Source of the DNA: CBDCNH01 sp965219015
GTDB lineage: Bacteria > Pseudomonadota > Alphaproteobacteria > Rhodobacterales > Rhodobacteraceae
Direction of reading: 5' to 3'
DNA: 64,000 bases
Assembly: GCA_965219015.1 (NCBI GenBank)
Contig: CBDCNH010000002.1
Span: 1-64,000, forward strand
Both the position numbers and the translations under genes were made by a program. Below are positions 8,992 through 17,467 of the stretch, piece by piece. A model generated the notes under the pieces. That model was given only the letters and a program-made list of their open reading frames with translations, searched no databases and was not told where the DNA came from. The number at the start of each line of letters is the position of its first letter. Position 1 is the first letter of the stretch.

Positions 8992-9782
8992 GCGGTGCTG
9001 CCGCCGTCGACGGTGAGGACGGTGCCGGTGATGCGGCCCGCCTCGGGGCCGAGGAGGTAGGCGACCGCGCCCGCCGCGTCGTCCGGGTCGGCGAGGCCAA
9101 GGGGGGCGCGGCGGCGGATCGAGGCCATCTGGTGCGCGTCCATGCCCGCGGTCATGCCGGTCTCCATGTAGCCCGGGGCCACGCAGTTGACGGTGATGCC
9201 GCGCTTGCCGAGCTCGCGCGCGAGCGAGCGCGTCATGCCCTCGAGCCCCGCCTTCGAGGCGGCGTAGGCGGCGAGGCCGTTGAAGCCGGTGCGCGCGATG
9301 ATCGAGGAGACGTTGACGATCCGCCCCGCCCGCGCCGCCAGCATCCCGCGCGAGAAATGCTTGGCGAAGACGAGGGGGGCGGTGAGGTTGACCGCGATGA
9401 CCTTCTCGATGTCGGTCCGGTGCATCGTCGCGAGCACGCCGTCCATGCCGATGCCCGCGTTGTTGACGAGGCCCCAGAAGGTGCCGTGGCGGCGGGTGAG
9501 CTCGACGCTGAGCGCGGGGATCGCGCCGATGTCGCCGACGTCGCAGGGGACGTGCTCGGCGCGCCCGCCGCTCGCCGCGACGAGGGCCGCGTAGGCCTCG
9601 CCCTCGGTGCGGCTCAGGCCCACGACGCGGTAGGGCTCGGGGTCGGCGAGGAGCCGGCGCGCGATGGCGAGGCCGAGCCCGCGCGACACGCCGGTGACGA
9701 GCACGGGCTTCGGCTTCGGCTTCGGGGCGGGGGCGGGATCGGGGGTGGATTCGGGGGTGGATTCGGGGGCGGGATCGGTCAT
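8988..9782 (-). CDS. Short-chain dehydrogenase/reductase (FabG-like)
   Basis: 264 residues. The cofactor motif TGVSRGLG is at 30-37, then NNAG, the catalytic serine in IVNVSS, and YAASK (Tyr-Lys pair). The C-terminal VLTVDGGSTA ending is typical of 3-oxoacyl-ACP reductases. The first 26 residues are a Pro/Lys/Ser repeat (PEST-PEST, KPKPKP) encoded by tandem repeats at 9710-9780. The start codon overlaps the upstream ligase stop (ATGA) and its stop overlaps the glycosyltransferase start (GTGA). With the adjacent acyl carrier protein and acyl-CoA ligase it may reduce an ACP-bound 3-keto acid (for example to 3-hydroxybutyrate) to decorate a sugar; that substrate is inference. Confidence 0.9.
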   Translation of the reverse strand: MTDPAPESTPESTPDPAPAPKPKPKPVLVTGVSRGLGLAIARRLLADPEPYRVVGLSRTEGEAYAALVAASGGRAEHVPCDVGDIGAIPALSVELTRRHGTFWGLVNNAGIGMDGVLATMHRTDIEKVIAVNLTAPLVFAKHFSRGMLAARAGRIVNVSSIIARTGFNGLAAYAASKAGLEGMTRSLARELGKRGITVNCVAPGYMETGMTAGMDAHQMASIRRRAPLGLADPDDAAGAVAYLLGPEAGRITGTVLTVDGGSTA

Positions 9783-11106
9783 GCGGGGGCTCCGGGGCGC
9801 AGGAGCTTGCCCGCGGCGTTGGTGGCGAAGCCCGCGACGAAGCGCACCGCCGCGGGCACCGCCTCGCGCTCGAGGCCGGCGCGGCAGGCGTCGAGGATGG
9901 CGCGGCGGAGCGCCGTCTCGTCGGCGCCGGGCTCGGGCTCGACCGCGGCCACGACGAGCGCGCCGGTGACGGGGCTGCGCTTGCCCGTGACCTGCACGAG
10001 GGCGACGCCGGGGACGGCGCGGATCACGTCCTCGACCGCCTCGGGGTAGACCTTGACGCCGCCGATGTTGATGAGCCCGCTCTCGCGGCCGAGGAACGTG
10101 AGCCGGTCGCCCGTCACTTGCACCCGGTCGCCGGAGCGGACGTAGCCCTCGGCGTCGACCTCGATGCCGTCCGCGGGCGGGGTGGCGACGGCGGGCTTCA
10201 GCCACAGGATGCCGTCCTCGACGCGCAGCCGCACGCCGCGGACCCCGCCTCGAGGAAGGCGCGCGGGAAGCCGGCGCGCCCGTCGGTGACGGAGAAGCCG
10301 ACGCCCGCCTCGGTCGAGGCGTAGATATGCGTGACGCGCGCGGCGGGATACGCGGCGCGGAGCGCGTCGAGGACCGCCTGGTCGGCGATCTCGCCGCCGA
10401 GCGTCGCCTGCACGAGGCCGAGCTCGCGGTGGCCGGGCGCCATCAGGAGCCGCCGCCAGAGCGTCGGCGTGGCCGACAGATGCGTGACGCCCGCCGCCGC
10501 CAGCGCCGCGACCTGCGCGGGCACGGGCGCATGGGTGTCGATCGCCGCGAGCCGCCCGCCGCCGAGGAGCGCCTGCAGCACCACCTGCAGCCCCGCGAAG
10601 CGCGTGGGGTCGTAGACGAGGCCCCAGACCGGGAGGCCCCAGACCGGAGCGAGGGGAGCAGGCAGCCGTACCACGCTGCGCGCGAGCGAGCCGAGCGTGT
10701 GCGGCACGATCTTCGGGATGCCCGTGGTGCCCGAGGTGGTCATCAGCCAGCGCGTCTCTTCGCCGCCCGCTGCGGCGGGGGCGGGGGAGGGACCGAGCGC
10801 ATGCGTCGCCTCGAGGTCGGCGCGGTCGGTGACGAGGGCCGTGGCGCCCGCGGCCGCCATCAGCCGGGCGACGATCCCGGGGGCGAGCGCGTGCGAGAGG
10901 AGCAGCATCGCGCCCGCGCGGCCGTCGAGCGCGGCGAGGGCGCCGATCAGCGCCACCGGGTCGGCGAACGAGACGGCGACGGTCGTGCCCGGTGCGAGGC
11001 CCGCGACCTGCCGGCCCCGCAGCGCGCCCGCGGTGACGGGCGCGCCGTCCGGGCCGGTCAGCACGACGGCGTCGTCGGCGCCCGCGAGGCCGGCGGCGAG
11101 CGTCAT
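9779..11106 (-). pseudogene. AMP-dependent acyl-CoA/acyl-ACP ligase with one-base deletion
   Basis: An ANL-superfamily adenylating enzyme of about 442 residues. The adenylation loop MTTSGTTGIPK, later THIYASTEAG, the A8 hinge GRESGLINIGGVKVYPEAVE and the C-terminal catalytic lysine in TNAAGKLLR are all present. The C-terminal subdomain is in a different frame from the rest. The switch is at 10243-10246, where one base appears missing from a C run (GGGG on the coding strand, five expected). The 1328-nt span is 3n+2, consistent with a single deletion. Its start overlaps the ACP stop (ATGA). It would activate a carboxylic acid and load the adjacent carrier protein. Real inactivation and homopolymer miscall are both possible. 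Confidence 0.85.
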
Positions 11107-11390
11107 GCGGCCGGCCGGTAGCGTTCGTAGAAGGCGACGAACTCGGCGAAGGTCTGGGGGTAGTAGGCGTCCTCGGCGAGCGTGAACGGATCGTAGCCGA
11201 GCGTCTCCTCGAGGCTCGAGACGAAGATCGCGAAGCCGAGGCTGTCGAGCCCGCTTTCCAGCAGCACCGTGTCCGGCGCGAGGTCGGGCGCGGGCGTCGT
11301 CTTCTCCTCGGCCCAGACGCGCGCGAAGGTGGCGCGGATGGCGGCCTCGAGATCGGTGTCGGCGTCGGTGTCGGCTTCGGTATGGGGCAT
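11103..11390 (-). CDS. Acyl carrier protein
   Basis: 95 residues. The phosphopantetheine site is ESGLDSLGF, with Ser50 in the invariant D-S-L. Helix II continues FAIFVSSLEETLGYDPF. The start is ATG 11390; the N-terminal TEADTDADTD is a small repeat. It overlaps the acyl-CoA ligase downstream by ATGA, so the ligase and this carrier are produced together. It is distinct from the housekeeping fatty-acid ACP and most likely carries the acyl group transferred to the polysaccharide. Confidence 0.9.
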   Translation of the reverse strand: MPHTEADTDADTDLEAAIRATFARVWAEEKTTPAPDLAPDTVLLESGLDSLGFAIFVSSLEETLGYDPFTLAEDAYYPQTFAEFVAFYERYRPAA

Positions 11391-11450
11391 GATGGGTTCC
11401 TGAATGGAGGGCGCCGGGGCGCAACCTGGCAGCCACAAGTGACCGCCGCG

Positions 11451-11909
11451 TTAGCGCGCGACGGGTGCCGCGTTGCCCTTGTCGAGGCGGATGCCCCAGG
11501 GGCCGGTGACGATGTTGTTCTCGACGATCCGGGCGGGGTTGCCCATCACGACGCAGTTCGACGGCACGTCGCGGCCGACGACCGAGTTGCCGGTGACGAT
11601 CACCGAGTCGCCGATGGTGACGCCCGGCAGCACGATCGCGCCGTAGCCGATGAAGCAGTTCCGCCCGATCCGCACCTCGCGGTGGGCGCGGTTGACGAAG
11701 TCGTGCGTGAGCACGGCGGCGCCCGAGGTGATCGCGGTGCAGTCGCCGATGTGGATGCCGCCGGGGTTGGTCTTGTCGAGCCGCGCGCCGAGCGAGATCC
11801 GCACGTCGCGGCCGATGTCCATGCCGTAGACGCGCCCGTAGAGGAACGTGACCCCCGGCAGCACGAGATTGCGATGCACGAAGGTGCGGACCTTGGCGAG
11901 GAGCGACAT
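11451..11909 (-). CDS. Left-handed beta-helix acyltransferase (WcaF/maltose acetyltransferase-like)
   Basis: 152 residues made mostly of hexapeptide repeats: IGRDVRISLGARLD, IHIGDCTAITSGAAVLTHDF, VRIGRNCFIGYGAIVLPGVT and IGDSVIVTGNSVV. The catalytic histidine is probably in the LTHDFVNRAH segment. It would acetylate (or otherwise acylate) a sugar using an activated acyl donor. It precedes the ACP/ligase/SDR genes on the same strand by 60 bp, so the ACP-bound acyl group may be its donor; acetyl-CoA is the ordinary alternative. Confidence 0.88.
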   Translation of the reverse strand: MSLLAKVRTFVHRNLVLPGVTFLYGRVYGMDIGRDVRISLGARLDKTNPGGIHIGDCTAITSGAAVLTHDFVNRAHREVRIGRNCFIGYGAIVLPGVTIGDSVIVTGNSVVGRDVPSNCVVMGNPARIVENNIVTGPWGIRLDKGNAAPVAR

Positions 11910-12084
11910 GGGCGGGATCCCGGCGGCGAAACCGGCGCCGGGATGGCACGCCCCCCCCCGCGATGCAAGCCGCAGCGCAACCCTTGCGTGCGCGGGGGCC
12001 CGGATCGGGAGCGGATCATGCCCGGATCAGGTGGCGGCGGCTCCGCATGCTGCGTTCCGCGGCTCGTTCGGCCGATCGCGTCGC

Positions 12085-12139
12085 GTTCGGGAGCGTCACG
12101 TTCGGGGGCGTCGCGTTCGGGAGCGTCGCGTTTGGGCAC
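12085..12139. repeat. 15-bp tandem repeat upstream of the recombinase
   Basis: Three and a half copies of GCGTTCGGGAGCGTC-type units with single-base variation, in DNA with no supported gene. Confidence 0.85.
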
Positions 12140-12158
12140 ACCCGCAGGGGACGGTCGC

Positions 12159-12240
12159 ATGTGACAGGGCGGCGCGTCACATATGGGTGGCGTTCTCCCC
12201 GTCGGGACAGTACCCCGGCGGCAGCCACCCCAATGTGACG
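12159..12240. promoter_or_regulatory. ATGTGAC half-site array upstream of the serine recombinase
   Basis: ATGTGAC occurs at 12159-12165, inverted (GTCACAT) at 12176-12182, and direct again at 12233-12239. The last two belong to a longer imperfect inverted repeat (12175-12191 and 12224-12240, 15 of 17 positions matching). The array ends 8 bp before the recombinase ATG. Serine recombinases often bind paired half-sites next to their own gene, so this may be a crossover or autoregulatory site. That role is inferred from position only. Confidence 0.5.
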
Positions 12241-12248
12241 GATTGCCC

Positions 12249-12815
12249 ATGCCCCGGATCGGCTACGCCCGCGTCAGCACGTCGAGCCAGGATCTCGCCA
12301 TCCAGAAGGCCAGGCTGAAGGAGGCCGGCTGCGAGATCGTCCGCGCGGAGACCGGTTCCGGCGCCTCCCGCGACGACCGTGCCGAGCTCGCGACGGTCCT
12401 CGAGTTCCTGCGCGCGGGGGACGAGCTGGTCGTGCACCGCCTCGACCGCCTCGGCCGCTCGACCCGCGACGTGCTGAACCTGGTGCACGAGCTCGACGCG
12501 AAGGGCGCGTCGCTGCGCGTCCTCGAACCCGAGGTGACGACCGCGGGCGCGATGGGCCGCATGGTCATCACCGTCCTCGGCATGGTGGCCGACATGGAGC
12601 TGACGTTCATCCGCGACCGCCAGCGCGCCGGCATCGAGGCCGCGAAGGGCAGGGGCGCCTACCGCGGACGGCAGAAGCGGGTGGACGACGCGGCGATCCG
12701 CCGGCTGGCCGCGCAGGGCGTCGCCAAGGCAGAGATCGCCCGCGACCTCGGCGTGTCCCGCATGACGGTCTACCGGGCGCTCGCGACCCGGGACGCCGGA
12801 GCGGCCCCGACCTGA
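12249..12815 (+). CDS. Serine recombinase (resolvase/invertase family)
   Basis: 188 residues. The catalytic domain begins MPRIGYARVSTSSQDL with nucleophile Ser10; HRLDRLGRSTRDVL carries the conserved arginines. The long E helix ends around MELTFIRDRQRAGIEAAK. The C-terminal helix-turn-helix (residues about 140-185, AKAEIARDLGVSRMTVYRAL) is typical of the Tn3 resolvase/Hin group. ATG 12249 is the family start. It could resolve replicon dimers or be what remains of a mobile element. An AT-rich segment with an unusual gene follows immediately. Confidence 0.9.
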   Translation: MPRIGYARVSTSSQDLAIQKARLKEAGCEIVRAETGSGASRDDRAELATVLEFLRAGDELVVHRLDRLGRSTRDVLNLVHELDAKGASLRVLEPEVTTAGAMGRMVITVLGMVADMELTFIRDRQRAGIEAAKGRGAYRGRQKRVDDAAIRRLAAQGVAKAEIARDLGVSRMTVYRALATRDAGAAPT

Positions 12816-12931
12816 GACCGGCGGCGGCGGGGACTTTTCTGCCGTTTAATGTGGTTGCACCAACGTTCGCTATTGGATTTGAGAGGCAAAGCCCAGGTGA
12901 AACCATGTAATGTAAGTGCACCTTTACTGGG

Positions 12932-13558
12932 CTAGAAAATGTTAGCGATTAGGCCGATTATGCCAGCTGCAACTAGACTCCCTGCGGCACCTTCCGCGGC
13001 TGTTTTGATAGACTGCAAAGCACCTCGTGTTTTTATCTGAGATGGTTCAGCTTTAGCGGATTCTTCTCCCAGAACTACTAGTTGTCCTTCAATGATTTGG
13101 CGCTGCTCATCGGGAAGCTGTTTCAACACGGGGGAAAGTTCATTTAGGAAACGCTTTAGCTGTTTTGACGAGATCGCCTCAACAATATTTTGTGATTTAT
13201 CAATAGATTGGATATTTATTTTTACGTGGTCGCCGTGCTGATTATTGGTTATGTCTTGGTTAGTAACGTTTTGAATGATCGTGCTTTGCTTTGATAAACT
13301 GCCGTTACGGCGCACTCTGATTTGTACGTGTGAATCTGTACCTATGATTTTACGATCATAATGCGTGTAATTTTCGACGATGAAGTCGTCAAATAGTCCG
13401 TTGTTAAGTTTCCGTAGTAGATGATCGCCGACTTCGATCGGGACAGTTTCATCGGTTATGATGATGAGTTCTTGTTGAACGTGCGCAGGAATATTTTTGA
13501 CCATCCTACCGTCAGGTTTAACCAAAGTTACCAGACTGTCGATTAGGTCGTTCACCAT
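12932..13558 (-). CDS. Unrecognised 208-residue protein in an AT-rich island
   Basis: Base and codon use differ sharply from all neighbours (many A/T third positions), so this gene is probably a recent arrival. GAAGGAAG sits just before ATG 13558. The N-terminal half reads like a compact domain (MVNDLIDSLVTLVKPDGRMV, VPIEVGDHLLRKLNNGLFDD). The middle is rich in Asn, Gln and Ile (ITNNQHGDHVKINIQSIDKS), followed by a charged helical region. The C-terminus ends in a hydrophobic stretch (SLVAAGIIGLIANIF) that could insert in a membrane. No family is recognised. The Asn-rich spacer resembles those in uncharacterised proteins often found in defence islands, but that is only an impression. Confidence 0.7.
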   Translation of the reverse strand: MVNDLIDSLVTLVKPDGRMVKNIPAHVQQELIIITDETVPIEVGDHLLRKLNNGLFDDFIVENYTHYDRKIIGTDSHVQIRVRRNGSLSKQSTIIQNVTNQDITNNQHGDHVKINIQSIDKSQNIVEAISSKQLKRFLNELSPVLKQLPDEQRQIIEGQLVVLGEESAKAEPSQIKTRGALQSIKTAAEGAAGSLVAAGIIGLIANIF

Positions 13559-13853
13559 TTTAGCTTCCTTCGAAATAGGAGATATTTAGCTCAATAATTT
13601 TCGATAGGGTAACGCTGACGTTCATGCAAGATGCAGCATCGATCAATGAGGCTCGGAGAGAACCCTAGCCGCGCCCGTCGCGGACGGCAGCTCTCCGTGG
13701 TGCGGGCGCTCGACGGCGTGCGACAGCCTGCCGGACGGCGTCCTGGAGAGCGACGGCCGATGCGCGCGGGCGTGGTCCCGGTGCAAGGCTCGGGGCGGCC
13801 AAGGCTCGGGGCGGCACGGTCGGGGCGGTCTCCGGAAGCGGGGCGGCGCGGGC

Positions 13854-14261
13854 CTAGCGGCCGGCGCAGGACACGTCGCCTTCCGCGCAGGAGGCCTGCG
13901 CGCGCAGCAGGTCGGTCTGCTGCGCCGTCAGTCCGGCGCGGCAGTTCGCGAGGACCATCGGGCGGATGCTGCCGCCTTCGCTTGGGCCGGCCACGAAGGC
14001 GCACATCGCGTCGCGCCAGGCGATCCAGGCGCGCTCCGCGGTCTTCAGCCGGTCGAGCGCCGCGCCGTCGAGGCGGCCGGCGAGGTCGCGCCAGGCGGCG
14101 TTGAGCTCGCCGTCGGCGGCCTTGTAGGCCCGGTCCGCGCAGGCGTTCAGCGACGTCTGGTCGGCGGCCTCGGCGCAGTCGGCGCCCTGCGCGCGTGCCG
14201 CCCGCGGATCGAAGGCGGCAAGGCAGGCGAGGGTCAGGAGGGATCTGGCAAGGGGGCGCAT
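13854..14261 (-). CDS. LprI-like secreted protein (DUF1311)
   Basis: 135 residues with a signal peptide (LLTLACLAAFDPRAARA, cleavage near residue 24). The mature part has paired cysteines in the LprI/DUF1311 pattern: DCAEAADQTSLNACADRAYK, then LKTAERAWIAWRDAMCAF, and LANCRAGLTAQQTDLL. Some members inhibit lysozyme, and many are of unknown role in the periplasm. The gene is GC-rich again, marking the end of the AT-rich island. It is followed, on the same strand upstream, by a small damaged gene. Confidence 0.85.
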   Translation of the reverse strand: MRPLARSLLTLACLAAFDPRAARAQGADCAEAADQTSLNACADRAYKAADGELNAAWRDLAGRLDGAALDRLKTAERAWIAWRDAMCAFVAGPSEGGSIRPMVLANCRAGLTAQQTDLLRAQASCAEGDVSCAGR

Positions 14262-14346
14262 CGGCGGGCTCCGTCATCGGGGGGAGAGGCACGGCCCGCC
14301 CTGGTGGCGGGCCGTGGATTGGCGGGCCGGTGGATTGGCGAGCCGG

Positions 14347-14681
14347 TCAGAGCGGCTGCAAGCCCTTGGACCGCATGCAGCCGGCGAAGGGCGGTTCTGC
14401 TCGCGGCCCTTGATGACGCCGTCGGCGATGGCGTCGCCGAGCGTGTCCCCGAAGGCCGCGTTGCGGCAGGGCCGCCCCGTCCCGGTGGCCGCGGCCGCCG
14501 CCCCGACCTGGAACCGGCGTCCCCGAACGGGCCTTCCGAACGGGCCTTCCGAACGGGCCTGCGATGTCGGCACCGCCGCGAGCGGTGTCGCCGTGTGGGC
14601 CTGGTTGCGGATCGGCGTGGTGCAGGCGGCGCGGCCCGCGGCATCCGCGAGCCCGAGACAGAGCGGTCCTGCAAGGGTCAT
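14347..14681 (-). pseudogene. Small cysteine-containing exported protein, frameshifted
   Basis: From ATG 14681 the frame reads AAFGDTLGDAIADGVIKG near its end. The natural ending PFAGCMRSKGLQPL and its stop at 14347 are in another frame. The switch lies in GAACCGCCC at about 14398-14406; adding one base restores continuity, and the 335-nt span is 3n+2. Upstream codons contain AACTTPIRNQ, which might be a lipoprotein attachment site, and three 13-bp repeats (CCGAACGGGCCTT) at about 14523-14562. The ending resembles small lipoproteins with a conserved Cys-Met-Arg close. Function unknown and gene call moderate. Confidence 0.4.
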
Positions 14682-14810
14682 GCCCGTTCTTCTTTCCGGT
14701 GGCCGGCCCGTCGAGCCTAGCCCGCGGGTTCGTGACGGCAACGGTCTTCTGCCGGCTCACTCCCCCGAGCTTATCCCCCGGGCTTATCCCCCCGGGCTTA
14801 TCCCCCGGGC

Positions 14811-15443
14811 TCACCCCAGGAGCGCGTTGCGGACCGCGATCCACCAGATCTCCGCCACGATGGCGCCGAGCGCGAAGCCGAGGTGGTAGCGCCGGTCGGC
14901 CACGACCATGCCGGCGACGGCGCAGGCGGCGAGGAGGAGCTGGCGCAGCGGGTAGAGCGGCCCGAAGGAGGCGAAATGCGCCGCGCCCTTCAGCGCGGTA
15001 TCGCCCATGTCGGTGAGGAACATGAGCGCGAGGATGCCGTAGAACCAGCGCTGCCGGGACCGGAAGTAGTCGGCGAACCCGGCGTAGTCGTCCATCTGGT
15101 CGGGAAACAGCAGCGTCGACAGGAAGAAGATCATCGCGCCGTAGCCGGTGACGAAGAGGTAGTCCGGGTAGGTCCAGCGGTCGATCACCGACAGCCCGAA
15201 CGCGAACCACCAGAAATGCGTGGCGAAGAGGAGGAGGTACACGGTCCAGGCGAGGTGCGGCGCATGGATCGCGGTGCGCGAGGGGTGCTGCACGAAGCGG
15301 GCGAGCCCGTTGAGGAGCCGCGCCATGCCGAGCCCGGTCACGAGGCCGATGACGACCTTGACATGGGCGAAGCCCTGCGGGTCGCCGACCGGCAGGCCCG
15401 TGCCGAGGCCCGTGGCGAGGCCCGTACTAAGGCCCGTGGCCAT
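14811..15443 (-). CDS. Polytopic membrane protein, unknown function
   Basis: 210 residues with about five to six predicted membrane helices (for example KVVIGLVTGLGMARLLNGL, LAWTVYLLLFATHFWWFAF, YGAMIFFLSTLLF and LLLAACAVAGMVVADR). The start ATG 15443 opens with a Thr-Gly-Leu repeat (GLSTGLATGLGTG) made by tandem repeats. After the stop, four GGGATAAGCCCGG-like units follow (about 14764-14812). No characterised family is recognised. Confidence 0.75.
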   Translation of the reverse strand: MATGLSTGLATGLGTGLPVGDPQGFAHVKVVIGLVTGLGMARLLNGLARFVQHPSRTAIHAPHLAWTVYLLLFATHFWWFAFGLSVIDRWTYPDYLFVTGYGAMIFFLSTLLFPDQMDDYAGFADYFRSRQRWFYGILALMFLTDMGDTALKGAAHFASFGPLYPLRQLLLAACAVAGMVVADRRYHLGFALGAIVAEIWWIAVRNALLG

Positions 15444-15723
15444 CAGCGGGGGCCTCCGGGGTGTCGGGAACCGGTGTCGGGGTCGCGTCGCGGCATCTCG
15501 TGCTCCACTGCCTGACGGGGTCGTTAGCATCCGCGGGCTCAGGGTGGAACGCCCGGGGGCGGCCCGAGGGCCGTCGGGGGGGGGGCGCCCCGGAGGCGGC
15601 CCGGGGGAGCGGTCCGGGGGAGCGGCCGAAAAAGGTTGACCCGCCGCCGGCCCGTCGCGGTAGAGGTCCATCGCGGCCGATGCGGGCCCCCGCATCCGGC
15701 GCGCCGACCCGAAGGGAAGAGAC

Positions 15724-16131
15724 ATGCAAAGGATCCGTTTCGTGCCCATGTTCGCGGTGATCGCGGCGCTGGCGCTGCCGGCCTGCACCGAGCTTGGCCG
15801 TCTCGAGGCGGACCAAGACGCCCGGCAGCAGGCCGCCGACCTCTCGCGCTGCCGCGGCCAGGGCTTCGTCACCGGCACCTCGGCGATGGCGACCTGCCTC
15901 GCCAGCGTCGCGGCGACGCGCGAGTCCGAGAGGGACCGCCAGGACCGTCAGCTGGCGGCCGACGACGCCTACGCCCGCCAGCGCGACGCCGAGCGGTCCG
16001 TGGCGGGGGTGCCGCCCTCCGACCGGCCGACCGCGCTCGGCGCCGGCGTCGATCCCGAGACCGCCAACATGTCGCTGTGCTCGGACGGCGCGCTGCGCGA
16101 GGATTGCGCCGACGCACCGCTCGGCTACTGA
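15724..16131 (+). CDS. Small lipoprotein, unknown function
   Basis: 135 residues. The signal peptide MFAVIAALALPAC ends in a lipobox with the acylated cysteine at about residue 21. The mature region is charged and rich in Ala, Arg and Asp, probably a short coiled coil (ESERDRQDRQLAADDAYARQ), with cysteines near the end. The GGGAAGAGAC Shine-Dalgarno lies just upstream of ATG 15724. Unrecognised beyond being a lipoprotein. Confidence 0.75.
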   Translation: MQRIRFVPMFAVIAALALPACTELGRLEADQDARQQAADLSRCRGQGFVTGTSAMATCLASVAATRESERDRQDRQLAADDAYARQRDAERSVAGVPPSDRPTALGAGVDPETANMSLCSDGALREDCADAPLGY

Positions 16132-17467
16132 GCGCCCGGCCCGGCGGCGGAAGACGCCGACGGCGTCGAAAAGGACGACGTCGGGTCGAGGGGGCCCGGA
16201 AAGCCCGCCGCCGGTCCGGTGCCGGTCCGCCACCAATCCGGCGCCAGTCCTCGGGCGTGCCGCTCGGGGGTGCCCGTGGCTGGCGCACGACGGGACGGCC
16301 CTCGAGGTCGGTGCCGGCCAGAGCGATCGTCCGCCGAACCGGCGTCAGCGGTCGAGCACCCTGCTCGCGCAGGCAACCGACCATTCGATGACGTCCCGCC
16401 GCAGCCGCCCGGCGAGATCGACGGGATCGGCGTCGAGGCCGCGGTCCGCGGCGGCGCGGCGGACGTGGCGGACGTGGCCGAGCACCTCCGCTACCCGGTC
16501 CGGCGCGCGGGCGGGGATGGTCTCGGCGGGCTTCGCGTGCGGCACGCGCGCGGGGGTGCGCGCGGGGGTGCGGTCCCTCCGGTCGCTCCGTTCCTGCCCC
16601 TGCGACGCCCCGATGCCGTCCCCGGTTCCGTAGCGGATCCGTAGTGGGGCGCGCGGGGCGGCCGCCGCGGGCCGCTGCCGGCCTGCGGACCACAAGTAAC
16701 AACTTTGAGTATAATTTGATTCAACCCAAGGTTGTGTCCTGCATGTCACAGCCCAGGCTATTTCGGGCCGGCGCGAAACTATTCCCGAAGGTGCTAACCA
16801 ATCATTCGTCCCGACCGCCTAGCCCGGAGCACGGGGGACGCAGCTAGGGGAGCATCGGGCACAGGTGATCTGGAAACATGTCAAGACAGCCGGCACGGGC
16901 TGGCAGGGGATGCGGGCGACGCCCCGCGCAGGCTTGGCCGAATCTGGCCGAGATCGTGCGCTCCGTCCGCCGCGGCCGGCGACGCCGCAGCATCGGCACG
17001 CGGCCGCGGACGCCTCGGAGCCGCTCCCGGTGCCTTGCGGAGGCAGTGGTTTTGCACGCGGGCCGGGCGGCTTGGAGCAAAACCGGGCAGCAGGCAACCC
17101 GAATGCGCCACTGCCGGCCCTGAATTGGTGTGATTTCGCCGATTGCGCCACCGTTTCGACCGAAAGCCGCCGATCGGCGCGCGGCCGGGCCGCCGCGGCG
17201 GATCGTCGGCGTGGATCGCCCGGACCGCTTTCCCTATCGTCCCCGGCAGCATCGGACCGATGCCCGGGAGGGGACCCGCTGGACGGACCCGGTCAGCTCG
17301 CCGCGCAGGATGCCTCCGGGATTGCCCCGGGACATGCCTGCGCGACCACGCATCATCGTGGCCACGCATCGCCGTTCGAGCGCTGCCGCCACGCATCTTG
17401 GACTTCATCACCGACCACATCGACCGGGATGCCGGGAACCAACGCCGCTGCAGCAAGGGGAAGCACA
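16132..17467. other. Long intergenic region with an AT-rich promoter zone and a possible minus-strand remnant
   Basis: About 1.3 kb without a supported gene. On the minus strand 16345-16520 reads DRVAEVLGHVRHVRRAAADR with strongly GC-biased third positions and a proper stop, so it may be the end of a small or degraded gene. No start could be fixed. 16690-16810 is AT-rich (TATAAT-like sequence near 16712) and contains the inverted repeat CAACC-CAA-GGTTG. It probably drives the beta-helix gene through a long leader. Confidence 0.4.
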
